A stretch of DNA of 64,000 bases from Candidatus Roizmanbacteria bacterium GW2011_GWC1_37_12 (lineage in GTDB: Bacteria; Patescibacteriota; Microgenomatia; UBA1406; GWC2-37-13): assembly GCA_000991135.1 (NCBI GenBank), contig LBST01000003.1, positions 1 through 64,000 of the forward strand, given 5' to 3'. Below are positions 49,251-58,762 of the stretch, one piece after another (the first letter of the stretch is position 1; the number at the start of each line of letters is the position of its first letter). A program made the translations under genes and the position numbers. The notes beneath the pieces were generated by a model, which worked only from the letters and a program-made list of their open reading frames with translations, was not told the origin of the DNA and did no database searches.

Positions 49251-52115
49251 TCTTAAGTATTGCCCTGTATATGATTCCTTCACCTTCATTATACCCTCAA
49301 TTTCTCCCTGATAAATCACCTTGCCGCCTTTATCTCCTCCCTCCGGTCCAAGATCGATAATGTACTGGCAGTTTTTTATGACGTCTAAATTGTGTTCGAT
49401 AACAATAACCGTATTGCCTCGATTGACCAATTCCTGAAGCGTATGCAATAATTTTTCAATGTCATAAAAATGAAGGCCAGTCGTCGGCTCGTCGAGAATA
49501 TAGACTGCCCTGCCGGTTTCCCGACGAGATAATTCGTTGACCAATTTTAATCTCTGGGCTTCTCCCCCTGATAGAGTCGGCGCCGGCTGACCCAATTCCA
49601 GATAACCGAGTCCTGTTTTTTTCAAGAAATCCAATTTGGAAAAAATTTTAAAATGGTTTGTAAAAAAATCGGCTGCTTCATCAACCGTCATTTTCAGGAT
49701 CTCATAAATGCTTTTGCCTTTATATTCAATTTCTAGCGTCTCTTTGTTATAACGCCTGCCTTCGCAGACATCACAGGTCACGTAGACGTCTGACAAAAAC
49801 TGCATCTCGATTTTTAAGAGGCCAGCTCCTTGGCATTTTTCACAGCGGCCACCCTTAATATTAAAAGAAAACCGTCCTTTTTTAAATCCGGACATTCGCG
49901 CGTCAACAGTGGTCGCAAAAATTTCCCTGATTTCGTCAAAAAAACCGACATAGGTCGATGGATTTGATCGAGGAGTACGGCCGATCGGTGACTGATCAAC
50001 TAAGTAAACTTTATCAATGTATTGATGGCCTTCAAGTTTTTCGAATTCGCCGATTTTTTGATTGTAATATCCATCGAGATAATACTTTAAGGCTGGATAG
50101 ATCGTTTCTGTTATCAAGGTCGATTTGCCAGATCCGGAAACGCCGGTAACCGCGATTAAATTGCCCAAGGGCAACCTGATGGTGATATCCTTTAGATTGT
50201 GTTCCTTGGCGCCTCTTATGATTATTTCTCCGTTATTTTTATTTAATTTTTTTTGCCTCAATTCTATCTTTTTTCTGCCCGACAAAAATTGTCCCGTTAA
50301 AGACGAAGAATTTTTTTTAATTTCCGACAACGTTCCGCTGAAAACTACTTTTCCTCCATGTTTGCCGGCATTAGGACCCAATTCTATCAAGTAGTCTCCT
50401 GACTCGATTGTCTCCCAATCGTGTTCAACGACAATCAAGCTATTACCCAAATCTCTTAACTTTTTCAAAGTGGTTATTAAAGAAAAAACATCTTTAGGGT
50501 GAAGGCCGATCGACGGCTCATCCAAAACGTACAAAACCCCGGTCAAACCAGTCCCAATCTGGGAAGCCAAACGAATTCTCTGCAACTCTCCTCCAGATAA
50601 AGTCTTGGCGGTTCGACCGACTGACAGATAAGACAATCCGACATTGTTTAAAAAATTAAGACGAGAGATTATTTCTTTAACAATTGGTTTGGCTATTTGT
50701 TTTTCGTATAAAGATAGAGTCGGCGGCAAAACTGTTTGAAAATAATTGGTCAAAAAATCAATGGAATAAGTGGATAATTGAGCGATATTTTTTTTGTCAA
50801 TCGTAACAGAAAGTATCTCTGGTTTTAATTTGTCTCCCCTACACTTAGGGCAAGTTTCTTCTTTCATATACTTTTGAATCTCAAAACTACTATAGTCGCC
50901 TGTTGATTCAAAGTATCTTCGTTCCAATTCAGAAATAATTCCGGAAAATTTTTCGTAAATAACAGTCGATTTTCCAAATCTATTAGTCCCTGGGACTCGA
51001 TAGACCTTATCAGTTCCGTAAAGTAAAATGTTTATTTGTCTATTTGAATATTTGTTTATTTGTAGATTTAAGTCTATCCCTTCTTCTTCTGCCATTTGTT
51101 TGATCAATCTCATATACCAAGTTTCATGAAAAAAGAATCTATTGAATGGTAAAATACCCCCTTCTAGAATGCTTAAATTTTTATTTAAAATCAGATTTTT
51201 ATCGACGGCGAAAATCGTCCCAATGCCCTTGCACTGTTCACAAGCGCCAAGAGGCGAATTGAAAGAAAACATCCTCGGCTCCAATTCTGATAAAGAAATA
51301 TTATCTATCGGACAAGAAAATTTTTCCGAATAAAGATGACTTTCTTTTCCAAAATCAACGACTACTAAACCATCAGAAAGATTTAGCGATTGTTCAATTG
51401 TTGTTGTCAACCTCGATCTAAAATTGGACATGAAGACTTTATCCCTTGATTGTTTTAAGTTAAAAGAAAAACTGTCGACAATAACCTCAATGTCGTGTTT
51501 ATTCGTCTTTATTAGATTGATTTCTTCACTGGTATTTTTTTCTTTTCCATCAACTCTAATCTTAGAAAAACCTTTGGCTGAAAGATTGTCAAAAAGATCT
51601 TTAAACTCTCCCTTTTTTGACCGTACCACAGGTGAAAGAATAACGAATTGGTGAGGTTTAACCTTGTCTCCCTGAACCTTGTCCTGAACTTGTTTTAGGA
51701 TCTGATCAATAATTTCGTCGACTGACATTTTACTAATTTCTCGACCGCATTTAGGACAGTGAGGATGGCCGACGCGAGCAAAAAGAAGACGAAAATAGTC
51801 ATATATTTCCGTGATTGTCCCGACAGTTGATCGGGGGTTGTGAGAAACGGTTTTTTGGTCGATAGAAATCGACGGCGACAGACCCTCAATAAGATCGACG
51901 TCTGGTTTATCCATAATCCCTAAAAATTGACGGGCATAAGCCGAAAGCGATTCAACGTAGCGCCTTTGTCCCTCGGCGTAGATCGTGTCAAAAGCCAAAG
52001 ACGATTTCCCCGAACCCGATATGCCGGTAATTATTACTAATTTATTCTTTGGGATATCTAGATCAATATTTTTAAGATTGTGCTGACGAGCACCCTTTAT
52101 ACGAATGTAATCCAT
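49236..52115 (-). CDS. uvrA: excinuclease subunit UvrA
   Basis: Damage-recognition ATPase of nucleotide excision repair; 959 residues, full length. Two ABC ATPase halves with Walker [15 protein letters not shown] (about 31) and [13 protein letters not shown] (about 655), signatures [12 protein letters not shown] and [11 protein letters not shown], and zinc modules ([29 protein letters not shown]). Its C-terminal RKVKS is encoded by the family B hairpin. Next to uvrB and uvrC on the same strand. Confidence 0.98.
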   Translation of the reverse strand: MDYIRIKGARQHNLKNIDLDIPKNKLVIITGISGSGKSSLAFDTIYAEGQRRYVESLSAYARQFLGIMDKPDVDLIEGLSPSISIDQKTVSHNPRSTVGTITEIYDYFRLLFARVGHPHCPKCGREISKMSVDEIIDQILKQVQDKVQGDKVKPHQFVILSPVVRSKKGEFKDLFDNLSAKGFSKIRVDGKEKNTSEEINLIKTNKHDIEVIVDSFSFNLKQSRDKVFMSNFRSRLTTTIEQSLNLSDGLVVVDFGKESHLYSEKFSCPIDNISLSELEPRMFSFNSPLGACEQCKGIGTIFAVDKNLILNKNLSILEGGILPFNRFFFHETWYMRLIKQMAEEEGIDLNLQINKYSNRQINILLYGTDKVYRVPGTNRFGKSTVIYEKFSGIISELERRYFESTGDYSSFEIQKYMKEETCPKCRGDKLKPEILSVTIDKKNIAQLSTYSIDFLTNYFQTVLPPTLSLYEKQIAKPIVKEIISRLNFLNNVGLSYLSVGRTAKTLSGGELQRIRLASQIGTGLTGVLYVLDEPSIGLHPKDVFSLITTLKKLRDLGNSLIVVEHDWETIESGDYLIELGPNAGKHGGKVVFSGTLSEIKKNSSSLTGQFLSGRKKIELRQKKLNKNNGEIIIRGAKEHNLKDITIRLPLGNLIAVTGVSGSGKSTLITETIYPALKYYLDGYYNQKIGEFEKLEGHQYIDKVYLVDQSPIGRTPRSNPSTYVGFFDEIREIFATTVDARMSGFKKGRFSFNIKGGRCEKCQGAGLLKIEMQFLSDVYVTCDVCEGRRYNKETLEIEYKGKSIYEILKMTVDEAADFFTNHFKIFSKLDFLKKTGLGYLELGQPAPTLSGGEAQRLKLVNELSRRETGRAVYILDEPTTGLHFYDIEKLLHTLQELVNRGNTVIVIEHNLDVIKNCQYIIDLGPEGGDKGGKVIYQGEIEGIMKVKESYTGQYLRKVKS

Positions 52116-52119
52116 AATA

Positions 52120-52258
52120 AAACAGTTAAATATTAAAACTTAAACAGTTAAAAAAAACTATTAAACGGTTAAGTATCAAACAAAACATTTTGTTCTATGT
52201 TTAAAGTTTTAATGTTTAATAAGTTTTTTTAGGTTTTAACCGTTTAACTGTTTAACTT
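52120..52258. repeat. AT-rich inverted-repeat hairpin, family C copy 2 (uvrB-uvrA)
   Basis: Left arm AAACAGTTAAATATTAAAAC plus TTAAACGGTTAAG; right arm AACCGTTTAACTGTTTAAC. It fills the gap between the two co-directional genes, and the right arm encodes the last residues of UvrB (EKVKQLNG). Confidence 0.75.
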
Positions 52259-54224
52259 TTTCTCTTATCTTAATTGCCAATTCAAAATTCAATTCCTCCG
52301 CCTGTCTTTTCATTTCTTGTTCTAATTTCTTAATGGTTTTTTTCTTGTCATATGGAGTCAAAGACTCTGGTTTAAGATTTTTTAGATAATCGTGGTCAAA
52401 CGGCCGATCAAATAATAAAGCCTCTTGCTCCTTATCGATAATCCTTTCTCTTATTGGTTTATAAATAGTCCTTGGGGTGATATTATGTTTTTTGTTATAG
52501 TCCGTTTGATACCGCCTTCTTCGTTCGATCTCACTAACTGCTTGTTTAATTGACTTGGTAATTGTATCGGCATAAAGGATCACTTGACTAGTAATATTTC
52601 TCGCCGCCCTCCCCATGGTCTGAACAAGAGAAGTTTTTGATCTTAAAAACCCTTCTTTATCAGCGTCCAAAATTGCCACCAACGATACTTCAGGAAGATC
52701 CAATCCCTCGCGGAGCAAATTTACACCAATCAATACGTCGAATTCGCCTTTTCTTAGATTATCTAAAATATCAGATCTTTCTAATGTTTTAATGTCTGAA
52801 TGTAAATATGAGGCTCGAATATTTTTTTCTTTCAAATAGCTAGAAAGATCTTCGGCAGTTTTTTTAGTGAGCGTGGTTACTAAAACTTTGTCTCCTTTTT
52901 TCGCCCTGATTTCAATTTCTTTTACGAGGTCGGGAATTTCTCCAGTTGCTTTCCTTATGATTATTTGAGGGTCGATTATTCCCGTTGGTCTGATTAATTG
53001 CTCCGCCACTTGCGATCTTTTTAGCTCCCATTCGTCAGGCGTGGCAGAAACATAAATCATTTTTGACGCCATTGGATAAAATTCTTCGAACTTCAGCGGC
53101 CGGTTGTCTAAAGATGCCTTTAACCGAAAACCAAATTCTATTAAAGTTTTTTTTCTTGAATGATCGCCATTATACATTCCTCGAAGTTGCGGAACCGTCA
53201 TATGGGATTCGTCAATGAACAAGAGCCAGTTGTCTTTATAGGTCTCTTTAAAATAATCAACCAAAGAATAAGGTGGATCACCGATCGATCTTCCGTCAAA
53301 ATAACGCGAATAGTTTTCTATACCGTTGACGTAGCCGACTTCTTTGATCATCTCCAGATCATAATTTACCCTTTGAATCAATCTCTGCATTTCAATCAGC
53401 TTATTTTGTTTTTTCAGCTGTTCCGACTCTTTTTTTAAATCGCCACGAATCTGTTGCTCGACGGATCCAAAAACATCCGGATCCATCATATAATGCTTGG
53501 CGGGATAGATTATTAATTTTTGTACATTAGTTATTCGTCCACCGGTTAACGGATCGAACTTTTCAAACTTTTTAACTTTACTACTGTCTATTAATACACT
53601 GTAGCCAAAGTCTTCATAAGCCGGATAGATGTCAATTCTCTCTCCTCTAACTCTGAATGTTCCCCTTTTAAACTCAAACTCGCTTCTTTCATACTGGAGT
53701 TCTGTCAATCTCTTAAGAATACTTTTTTGATCAACTTCCTGGCCGACTTCCAATTCAAGGATGAACTTTCCATATTCAGCTGGCGAACCGATATTATAAA
53801 TACAAGAAACCGAAGCAACGACAATTACGTCTTTCCTTGTCAAAATATTGGTCGTCGATTGTAACCGGAGCTTATCGATTAACTCATTTATCTGGGCTTC
53901 TTTTTCAATGTAGGTGTCGGTCGTCGGGATATAGGCTTCCGGCTGATAGTAGTCATAGTAAGAAATAAAATAAGATACGGCGTTTTCTGGAAAAAAATCG
54001 CGAAATTCTTGGTAAAGCTGACCAGCTAAAGTTTTGTTGTGGGAGATAATCAAAGTTGGTAGTTGGGTTTTTTGGATGACATTGGCCATGGTAAACGTCT
54101 TCCCCGACCCTGTCACTCCCAAAAGCACTTGATTCTTCAGTTTTTTTTCAATACTCTTAACTAATTTCTCAATCGCCTGCGGCTGATCACCTGTTGGTAA
54201 AAATGATGAAGTTAATTTAAACAT
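52236..54224 (-). CDS. uvrB: excinuclease subunit UvrB
   Basis: Helicase-like subunit that verifies damage; 662 residues. Walker A GVTGSGKTFTMANV (about 38), the beta-hairpin YYDYYQPEAYIPTTDTYIEK, DESH box (FIDESHMTVPQ), motif VI TMGRAARN and the C-terminal UVR domain (LEQEMKRQAEELNFELAIKI). First gene of the minus-strand repair block, divergent from the DedA gene. Confidence 0.98.
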   Translation of the reverse strand: MFKLTSSFLPTGDQPQAIEKLVKSIEKKLKNQVLLGVTGSGKTFTMANVIQKTQLPTLIISHNKTLAGQLYQEFRDFFPENAVSYFISYYDYYQPEAYIPTTDTYIEKEAQINELIDKLRLQSTTNILTRKDVIVVASVSCIYNIGSPAEYGKFILELEVGQEVDQKSILKRLTELQYERSEFEFKRGTFRVRGERIDIYPAYEDFGYSVLIDSSKVKKFEKFDPLTGGRITNVQKLIIYPAKHYMMDPDVFGSVEQQIRGDLKKESEQLKKQNKLIEMQRLIQRVNYDLEMIKEVGYVNGIENYSRYFDGRSIGDPPYSLVDYFKETYKDNWLLFIDESHMTVPQLRGMYNGDHSRKKTLIEFGFRLKASLDNRPLKFEEFYPMASKMIYVSATPDEWELKRSQVAEQLIRPTGIIDPQIIIRKATGEIPDLVKEIEIRAKKGDKVLVTTLTKKTAEDLSSYLKEKNIRASYLHSDIKTLERSDILDNLRKGEFDVLIGVNLLREGLDLPEVSLVAILDADKEGFLRSKTSLVQTMGRAARNITSQVILYADTITKSIKQAVSEIERRRRYQTDYNKKHNITPRTIYKPIRERIIDKEQEALLFDRPFDHDYLKNLKPESLTPYDKKKTIKKLEQEMKRQAEELNFELAIKIREKVKQLNG

Positions 54225-54281
54225 AAAAGTAACCTTTAATTTTACCTCACTTTATACCCAATTAACAACTATAATAGTAAG

Positions 54282-54950
54282 ATGGAAGTCTTGAACTACC
54301 TTGTTGATTTTATCATTCATATCGATGTTCATCTCGGCCAATTAATCTCAACCTACGGACTGCTTACTTACTTAATCTTATTTCTTATCATCTTTATGGA
54401 AACCGGTTTGGTTTTTACCCCTTTTTTGCCAGGTGACTCTCTTCTTTTTGCAACCGGCGCCTTTGCCGCTTTAAATTATTTAAATGTTTGGTTGGTTTTT
54501 CTTCTATTATCAACCGCGGCCATACTCGGAGATACGGTTAATTACTGGATCGGTCACTTTTTTGGAAAAAAAATTGTTGCCCATCCTAAAATTCCGATTG
54601 ACGAAACTCACATCATGGAAACTCAAAAATTTTTCCATACTCACGGAGGTAAAACGATTATATTGGCAAGGTTTATGCCTTTCATCCGTACCTTTGCTCC
54701 ATTTGTAGCAGGCATCAGTCGTATGAAATATGATCGATTCCTTTTTTATAATGTCATCGGCGGTTTACTTTGGGTGGCGATCGGGGTTTTTGCCGGTTAT
54801 TTTTTCGGTAACTTAAAATTTATCAGGGAAAACTTTTCTCTAGTTATTATAGGAATAATAATAATCTCTCTAATACCAATTGCTGTCGAAATAATTAGAA
54901 AAAAGTTAAAAGGCAAAAGTCAAGATTCAAAAGTTAAAGTAAAAAGTTAA
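54282..54950 (+). CDS. DedA family membrane protein
   Basis: 222 residues with several membrane helices and the DedA signatures FMETGLVFTPFLPGDSLLFA and GKTIILARFMPFIRTFAPFV followed by AGISRM. Family members are lipid flippases or support proton-dependent transport. TATAAT (54270-54275) ends 6 bases before the ATG. The final residues KKLKGKSQDSKVKVKS come from the left arm of the family B hairpin. Confidence 0.9.
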   Translation: MEVLNYLVDFIIHIDVHLGQLISTYGLLTYLILFLIIFMETGLVFTPFLPGDSLLFATGAFAALNYLNVWLVFLLLSTAAILGDTVNYWIGHFFGKKIVAHPKIPIDETHIMETQKFFHTHGGKTIILARFMPFIRTFAPFVAGISRMKYDRFLFYNVIGGLLWVAIGVFAGYFFGNLKFIRENFSLVIIGIIIISLIPIAVEIIRKKLKGKSQDSKVKVKS

Positions 54951-55012
54951 AAGTTTTAATACTTTTTAATTTTTATTTGTATTTTTGACTTTTGATTTTT
55001 GAATTTTGACTT
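54900..55012. repeat. AT-rich inverted-repeat hairpin, family B copy 4 (DedA-rsmI)
   Basis: Left words AAAAGTTAAAAGGCAAAAGTC and right words TTTTTGACTTTTGATTTTTG pair. It contains the end of the DedA gene and stops a few bases before the rsmI ATG. Confidence 0.8.
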
Positions 55013-55016
55013 AATA

Positions 55017-55697
55017 ATGTTATATATAGTCTCTACCCCTATCGGAAACCTCGACGATCTATCAATTCGTCAAGCAAAGACTCTTATATCATCCGACATT
55101 ATTCTTGCTGAAGACACGAGATCTGCTGCAATATTGTTAAAAGCTTGCGCAGCAAATTTTAAATTTCAAATTACAAATTTCAAATTAATATCATATTACA
55201 AAGAAAAAGAGTTTGAAAAACTTCCAGAAGTGATTGAATATCTAAAAGAAGGAAAGAACGTCTCTCTTATCTGCGAGTCAGGCACTCCTCTTATCTCTGA
55301 CCCGGGATATCTATTAGTCAAAACCTGCATCAAAAAAAATATTCCCTTTACTGTCATCCCTGGTCCATCAGCAGTAATCAGTTCAATGGTCCTTTCTGGA
55401 TTTGACCCATCGAAATTTATGTTTCTTGGATTTTTGCCAAAACGAGAGAATGAAAAACTTAAACTTTTCAAGAAACTTCTCTCAATCAAAGAAATTTTTC
55501 CAGAGATGTCTTTTGTCTTTTATGAATCTCCCAAACGAATTAATGAAACACTACATTATATTAATAAAATGGGGTGGAATCCTGATGTAGTGATCTGCCG
55601 CGAAATCACCAAAAAATTCGAAGAAGTCATCCGAGGAAAGGCAGAAGATTTAATGAACAAACAATATAAGGGAGAAATAACTATTATTGTTAAATAA
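55017..55697 (+). CDS. rsmI: 16S rRNA 2'-O-methyltransferase RsmI
   Basis: Methylates C1402 of 16S rRNA using SAM. MLYIVSTPIGNLDDLSIRQA at the start (ATG 55017), LAEDTRSA, SLICESGTPLISDPGYLLVK and TVIPGPSAVISSMVLSGF are family signatures. 226 residues. After the EDTR motif there is an insert NFKFQITNFK encoded by AT-rich words (AAATTTCAAATTACAAATTT) of hairpin family D. The C-terminal domain is mostly absent. It converges with the dehydrogenase gene, overlapping by 8 bases. Confidence 0.93.
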   Translation: MLYIVSTPIGNLDDLSIRQAKTLISSDIILAEDTRSAAILLKACAANFKFQITNFKLISYYKEKEFEKLPEVIEYLKEGKNVSLICESGTPLISDPGYLLVKTCIKKNIPFTVIPGPSAVISSMVLSGFDPSKFMFLGFLPKRENEKLKLFKKLLSIKEIFPEMSFVFYESPKRINETLHYINKMGWNPDVVICREITKKFEEVIRGKAEDLMNKQYKGEITIIVK

Positions 55698-56607
55698 ACT
55701 TCTTTAAAGTCTCAACCGATTTTTTCATCATTTTTTTCTCTTCATCAGATAGGCCGAGTTCGATGATTTTTTCGACGCCATCTTTCCCCAGGACACACGG
55801 AACGCTTAAAGAAACTTCATTAAATCCATACTCGCCTTCAAGGGGTACGGAAACAGGAAAGATTCTTTTACTGTCGTTAAGACAGGTCTGCACCAATTGA
55901 TCAACGACAACTGCAATAGAATAATAAGTCGCGCCCTTACCGGCGATGATTTCATAGGCGGCATCTCTGGCTTTTTTATAAGCTTCCATTACCATATCTT
56001 TTGAATAACCTTTGAGTGCCTCAATTAATTCTCCTCCGACGTTGGCTGTTGACACAGTCGGAAAGGAGCTGTCTCCATGTTCGCCCAGTATATAACCGTG
56101 AATATTGATCGGGCTGACTTTCAAAGACTCTGATAAATAATAACGAAAACGGGCCGTATCAAGGGTCGTCCCCGATCCAAATATTTTTCCTCTTTTTACT
56201 TTTGCTAATTTATAGGCTTTATAGGTTAAGATATCAACTGGATTGGCAACGATGATAATCGTGCTATTTGGAGAATGACTCAATATTTCCGGGAGAGTTG
56301 ATTTCAAGATCTCCGTATTTTTTTTTACCAAATCCAGCCGGGTTTCGCCGGGTGCTTGAGCCGCTCCCGCCGCATGAACAATGACATCGCTGTCTTTTAA
56401 ATCCTCTGGGGAGTCGGCGACCTTTACTTTGGTCGTTCCCAAAAAAGATAGGCTGTGCAAAAAATCTAAGCGTTCGGCGGCGATTTTTTCTTTATCCCGA
56501 TCATAAAGAAAGATTTCGCCGATGTTATTTTTCAGATACATCGTATAAGCAGCCGTAATCCCAACCCTGCCGCAGCCGACGACCGACACTTTAGTTTTAT
56601 TTCCCAT
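55690..56607 (-). CDS. ldh: L-lactate dehydrogenase (LDH/MDH family)
   Basis: 305 residues. NAD-binding VVGCGRVGITAAYTM at the start, HAAGAAQAPGETRLDLVKKN (substrate loop with Arg), VANPVD, and the active-site histidine in ILGEHGDSSFP, which matches the lactate dehydrogenase signature. It would regenerate NAD in fermentation, as expected for a CPR cell lacking respiration. Malate dehydrogenase activity cannot be fully excluded. Confidence 0.9.
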   Translation of the reverse strand: MGNKTKVSVVGCGRVGITAAYTMYLKNNIGEIFLYDRDKEKIAAERLDFLHSLSFLGTTKVKVADSPEDLKDSDVIVHAAGAAQAPGETRLDLVKKNTEILKSTLPEILSHSPNSTIIIVANPVDILTYKAYKLAKVKRGKIFGSGTTLDTARFRYYLSESLKVSPINIHGYILGEHGDSSFPTVSTANVGGELIEALKGYSKDMVMEAYKKARDAAYEIIAGKGATYYSIAVVVDQLVQTCLNDSKRIFPVSVPLEGEYGFNEVSLSVPCVLGKDGVEKIIELGLSDEEKKMMKKSVETLKKFI

Positions 56608-56610
56608 AAA

Positions 56611-56748
56611 TTAGTGGCCGAGAATCATCCCTGCCAGGATAAGAGAAAGAAGAGCGATCACCACTACCTGAAAACCAAAAATTCCCACCAAGAAGTTAAA
56701 GATGAAAAATAAAACAACCGCTAAAAGGATAACCAAAATAGGATTCAT
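56611..56748 (-). CDS. small membrane protein (45 aa), absent from the ORF track
   Basis: MNPILVILLAVVLFFIFNFL, then VGIFGFQVVVIALLSLILAG: two hydrophobic helices joined by a Gly turn. It lies 3 bases upstream of ldh on the same strand. Small two-helix proteins like this are frequent and unassigned in CPR genomes. Confidence 0.55.
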   Translation of the reverse strand: MNPILVILLAVVLFFIFNFLVGIFGFQVVVIALLSLILAGMILGH

Positions 56749-56787
56749 AGATCAATACTCAAATAGTATAAGTTAAAAAAAGGAATG

Positions 56788-57744
56788 TCAAGAGATTAAA
56801 TTTTCCAACTTGTTTAGGCCCATCTGAATCAAAAGCGATATCGATATTATTTCCAAAAAAAAGAGCGGCCAAACAGGAGGAAGAATGCCGAGCCAACTTA
56901 TCATAAACATGACGATGATGTGGATAAAATAGAGAGAGTAAGAGTTGATGCTCAAGAAGTTAAAAAATCTATCCGATTTTAAAAAATTAAAAACGTTTTT
57001 TTCAGATAGCCAATAAAGAATTATTATCCAGAAAATGCCAAAGCTCAAATGGTAGAGGGTCGGCGGATATTTGTTGGTAAATTGGGTCAGATTATGACCG
57101 ATGTTGGTTTCTATGATCCGCAAATAAATAAAGACAATCAGAGACAGCGACCCCGTCAGCAATAGTACTTTTGCTTTCGTCTTGTTTTTTAGGAAAAATA
57201 TCGTGAAATAGATGTAGGCAGTCCAAGGCAACCACATGATCGCCCGATAATTTATGGGTTTGAAAATAAAGTAGATTGAAGAAATAAAAGATATGATAAA
57301 AAATCCATAAAATAGAACTTTATTTTTTTTGATAATTAATACCAAAGGCATGATGAATGTCAAATAAAGAAAAAGTAAAACTAGCCAATTGAAATCGAGG
57401 CCTTTGTAAAGAAAGACATTGGCAAAAAAATATTTTAAATTAAATTTATTTTTTTCAAAAAAGAACAGAAGTGGAAAAAAAACGGCTAAAAAATAATAAT
57501 AAGGGGTAAGCAGTTTCGTCAACCTTTTTTTTAAATAAGGAAGCCAATCAGAAGCGGAAAACTTGTCTTTTCTTCCGAAAAAAAGATAGAACGAACAAAA
57601 TACAAATACCGGGACTGCCCATTGAAGATTGTCCCAGATAAACAGCGTCGTTTTATCTTTCAGATAATATGAGCAGGCGTGAATAACCATCATGGCAAAC
57701 ATCGCCAACCCGCGCAAAGTATCAATAGTCCTATCCCGCTTCAT
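56788..57744 (-). CDS. acyltransferase-3-like membrane protein
   Basis: 318 residues, about ten membrane helices. The start RDRTIDTLRGLAMFAMMVIH has the RxxxxDxxRGxA pattern and a candidate catalytic histidine of the acyltransferase 3 / HGSNAT-like families, which O- or N-acetylate surface sugars. The final helices (YSLYFIHIIVMFMISWLG) fit as well. TATAAT on the minus strand (57758-57753) lies 8 bases before the ATG. Confidence 0.75.
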   Translation of the reverse strand: MKRDRTIDTLRGLAMFAMMVIHACSYYLKDKTTLFIWDNLQWAVPVFVFCSFYLFFGRKDKFSASDWLPYLKKRLTKLLTPYYYFLAVFFPLLFFFEKNKFNLKYFFANVFLYKGLDFNWLVLLFLYLTFIMPLVLIIKKNKVLFYGFFIISFISSIYFIFKPINYRAIMWLPWTAYIYFTIFFLKNKTKAKVLLLTGSLSLIVFIYLRIIETNIGHNLTQFTNKYPPTLYHLSFGIFWIIILYWLSEKNVFNFLKSDRFFNFLSINSYSLYFIHIIVMFMISWLGILPPVWPLFFLEIISISLLIQMGLNKLENLIS

Positions 57745-57796
57745 ATGGAATTATTATATCAGTCAGATTTAGAAGTTTTTATGCTCAAATTTAGAT

Positions 57797-58405
57797 TTAA
57801 GAAAGGCTGATTTTTTCAAGAAACTGTTTTATATCTTTATCTTTTTTTTCTAATCCCACCATATATTCAATTTCTTCGGAATGATCAATGTCTTCAAAAT
57901 AACTAAGTTGAGTACGAAATAGTTTTTCATTAAACTCTGATTTAAAAATTGAATTCGTTTTATCAATCAAGTCTTTAAACGAATATTTCTGAAAAATAAA
58001 ATGAAGATCTACGTAATCTTTCCATTTAGCTCTTTTTCCGAGAGCAAATGCTTTCATGGCACCAAGTGTTAGAAGGTCTGGCAAATTAATTACACTTTCA
58101 AAATTTACTGGTCGTTCAATAACAAAAGGATAATGAAAAAAAGTTACCTTAACCTTATTAATAAGAATTGTCAATTCTCCTTCTCCTTGGGAAAAAGTCT
58201 GATCGATTTTATGAGTACTTAATATTTTTGTTCGCACATGCATCGGATCAAAAGTTTTATCAGTAAATAAATCAAAATCAATTGATCTTCTATGACCCAA
58301 GTGAAGTGCAATTGCAGTTCCTCCAACGAGATAATAATCCGGTGAAAAGGACTTTATTAATGGAAGTAATTTTACTTGATCAATATTTAAAATGTTTTTA
58401 AACAT
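57797..58405 (-). CDS. AbiEii-like nucleotidyltransferase
   Basis: 202 residues with YYLVGGTAIALHLGHRRSID followed by FDLFTD (about residues 24-50). The GGT and the DFDLF metal motif define the AbiEii/AbiGii nucleotidyltransferase toxin family (DUF1814). Overlaps the upstream 84-residue gene by 8 bases, the usual antitoxin-toxin arrangement. Related toxins add nucleotides to tRNA 3' ends; a tRNA gene lies 2.4 kb away but no direct link is shown. Confidence 0.8.
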   Translation of the reverse strand: MFKNILNIDQVKLLPLIKSFSPDYYLVGGTAIALHLGHRRSIDFDLFTDKTFDPMHVRTKILSTHKIDQTFSQGEGELTILINKVKVTFFHYPFVIERPVNFESVINLPDLLTLGAMKAFALGKRAKWKDYVDLHFIFQKYSFKDLIDKTNSIFKSEFNEKLFRTQLSYFEDIDHSEEIEYMVGLEKKDKDIKQFLEKISLS

Positions 58406-58652
58406 GATTATTAAAATATCGATAAAAATATGATTTAATAGCTGGTTGATAATTTGTTCTTCTGTTTTTTAAAGATTTGTTAAATAATTTTGCTGTTTCA
58501 TTTAAACCCTTAACTTTTATGAATAATTGGACGTCGTCCCAATTGCCGTAATTTAGTACGTGTTCTAAAATTGATTCTTCTGAAAGTTTTCCTGGATCTT
58601 TTACATACCAGGCAAGATAAGGTTTGTTTTTGATGATACTATTAACAATCAT
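58398..58652 (-). CDS. small partner of the AbiEii-like protein (putative antitoxin)
   Basis: From ATG 58652, 84 residues, compact and mixed-charge (NKPYLAWYVKDPGKLSEESI, LEHVLNYGNWDDVQLFIKV). It lacks the winged helix of classical AbiEi and is about one third of its length. The -10 (TAAAAT, 58663-58658) is 5 bases from this ATG, so the track start at 58667 is rejected. The antitoxin role is inferred from overlap with the toxin-like gene. Confidence 0.6.
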   Translation of the reverse strand: MIVNSIIKNKPYLAWYVKDPGKLSEESILEHVLNYGNWDDVQLFIKVKGLNETAKLFNKSLKNRRTNYQPAIKSYFYRYFNNHV

Positions 58653-58683
58653 ATAACATTTTACCAATAATTTAATTATTATT

Positions 58684-58739
58684 CCAGACTCGCTTTACCC
58701 TTCCGAAGCCTTGGCGAAGGAGGGTGAAGGATGTTAGAA
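58684..58739. repeat. direct repeat interrupted by palindrome (filled copy)
   Basis: CCAGACT (58684-58690) and GGTGAAGGATGTTAGAA (58723-58739) together match the uninterrupted sequence at 59590-59613 with one mismatch. The 32 bases between them carry the GCCAAGGC-core palindrome. Confidence 0.75.
58697..58725. repeat. GCCAAGGC-core palindrome, intergenic copy
   Basis: Outer stem ACCCTTCC/GGAGGGT around TTC-GCC-AA-GGC-TTC. Same core as the copies in dnaK and uvrC, with different outer stem bases that still pair. Confidence 0.8.
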
Positions 58740-58749
58740 CCTATTTTAG

Positions 58750-58755
58750 TATAAT
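58750..58755 (+). promoter_or_regulatory. -10 box of the membrane protein gene
   Basis: TATAAT, 7 bases before the ATG at 58763. No good -35 box. A leaderless transcript is predicted. Confidence 0.55.
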
Positions 58756-58762
58756 TTGATTT

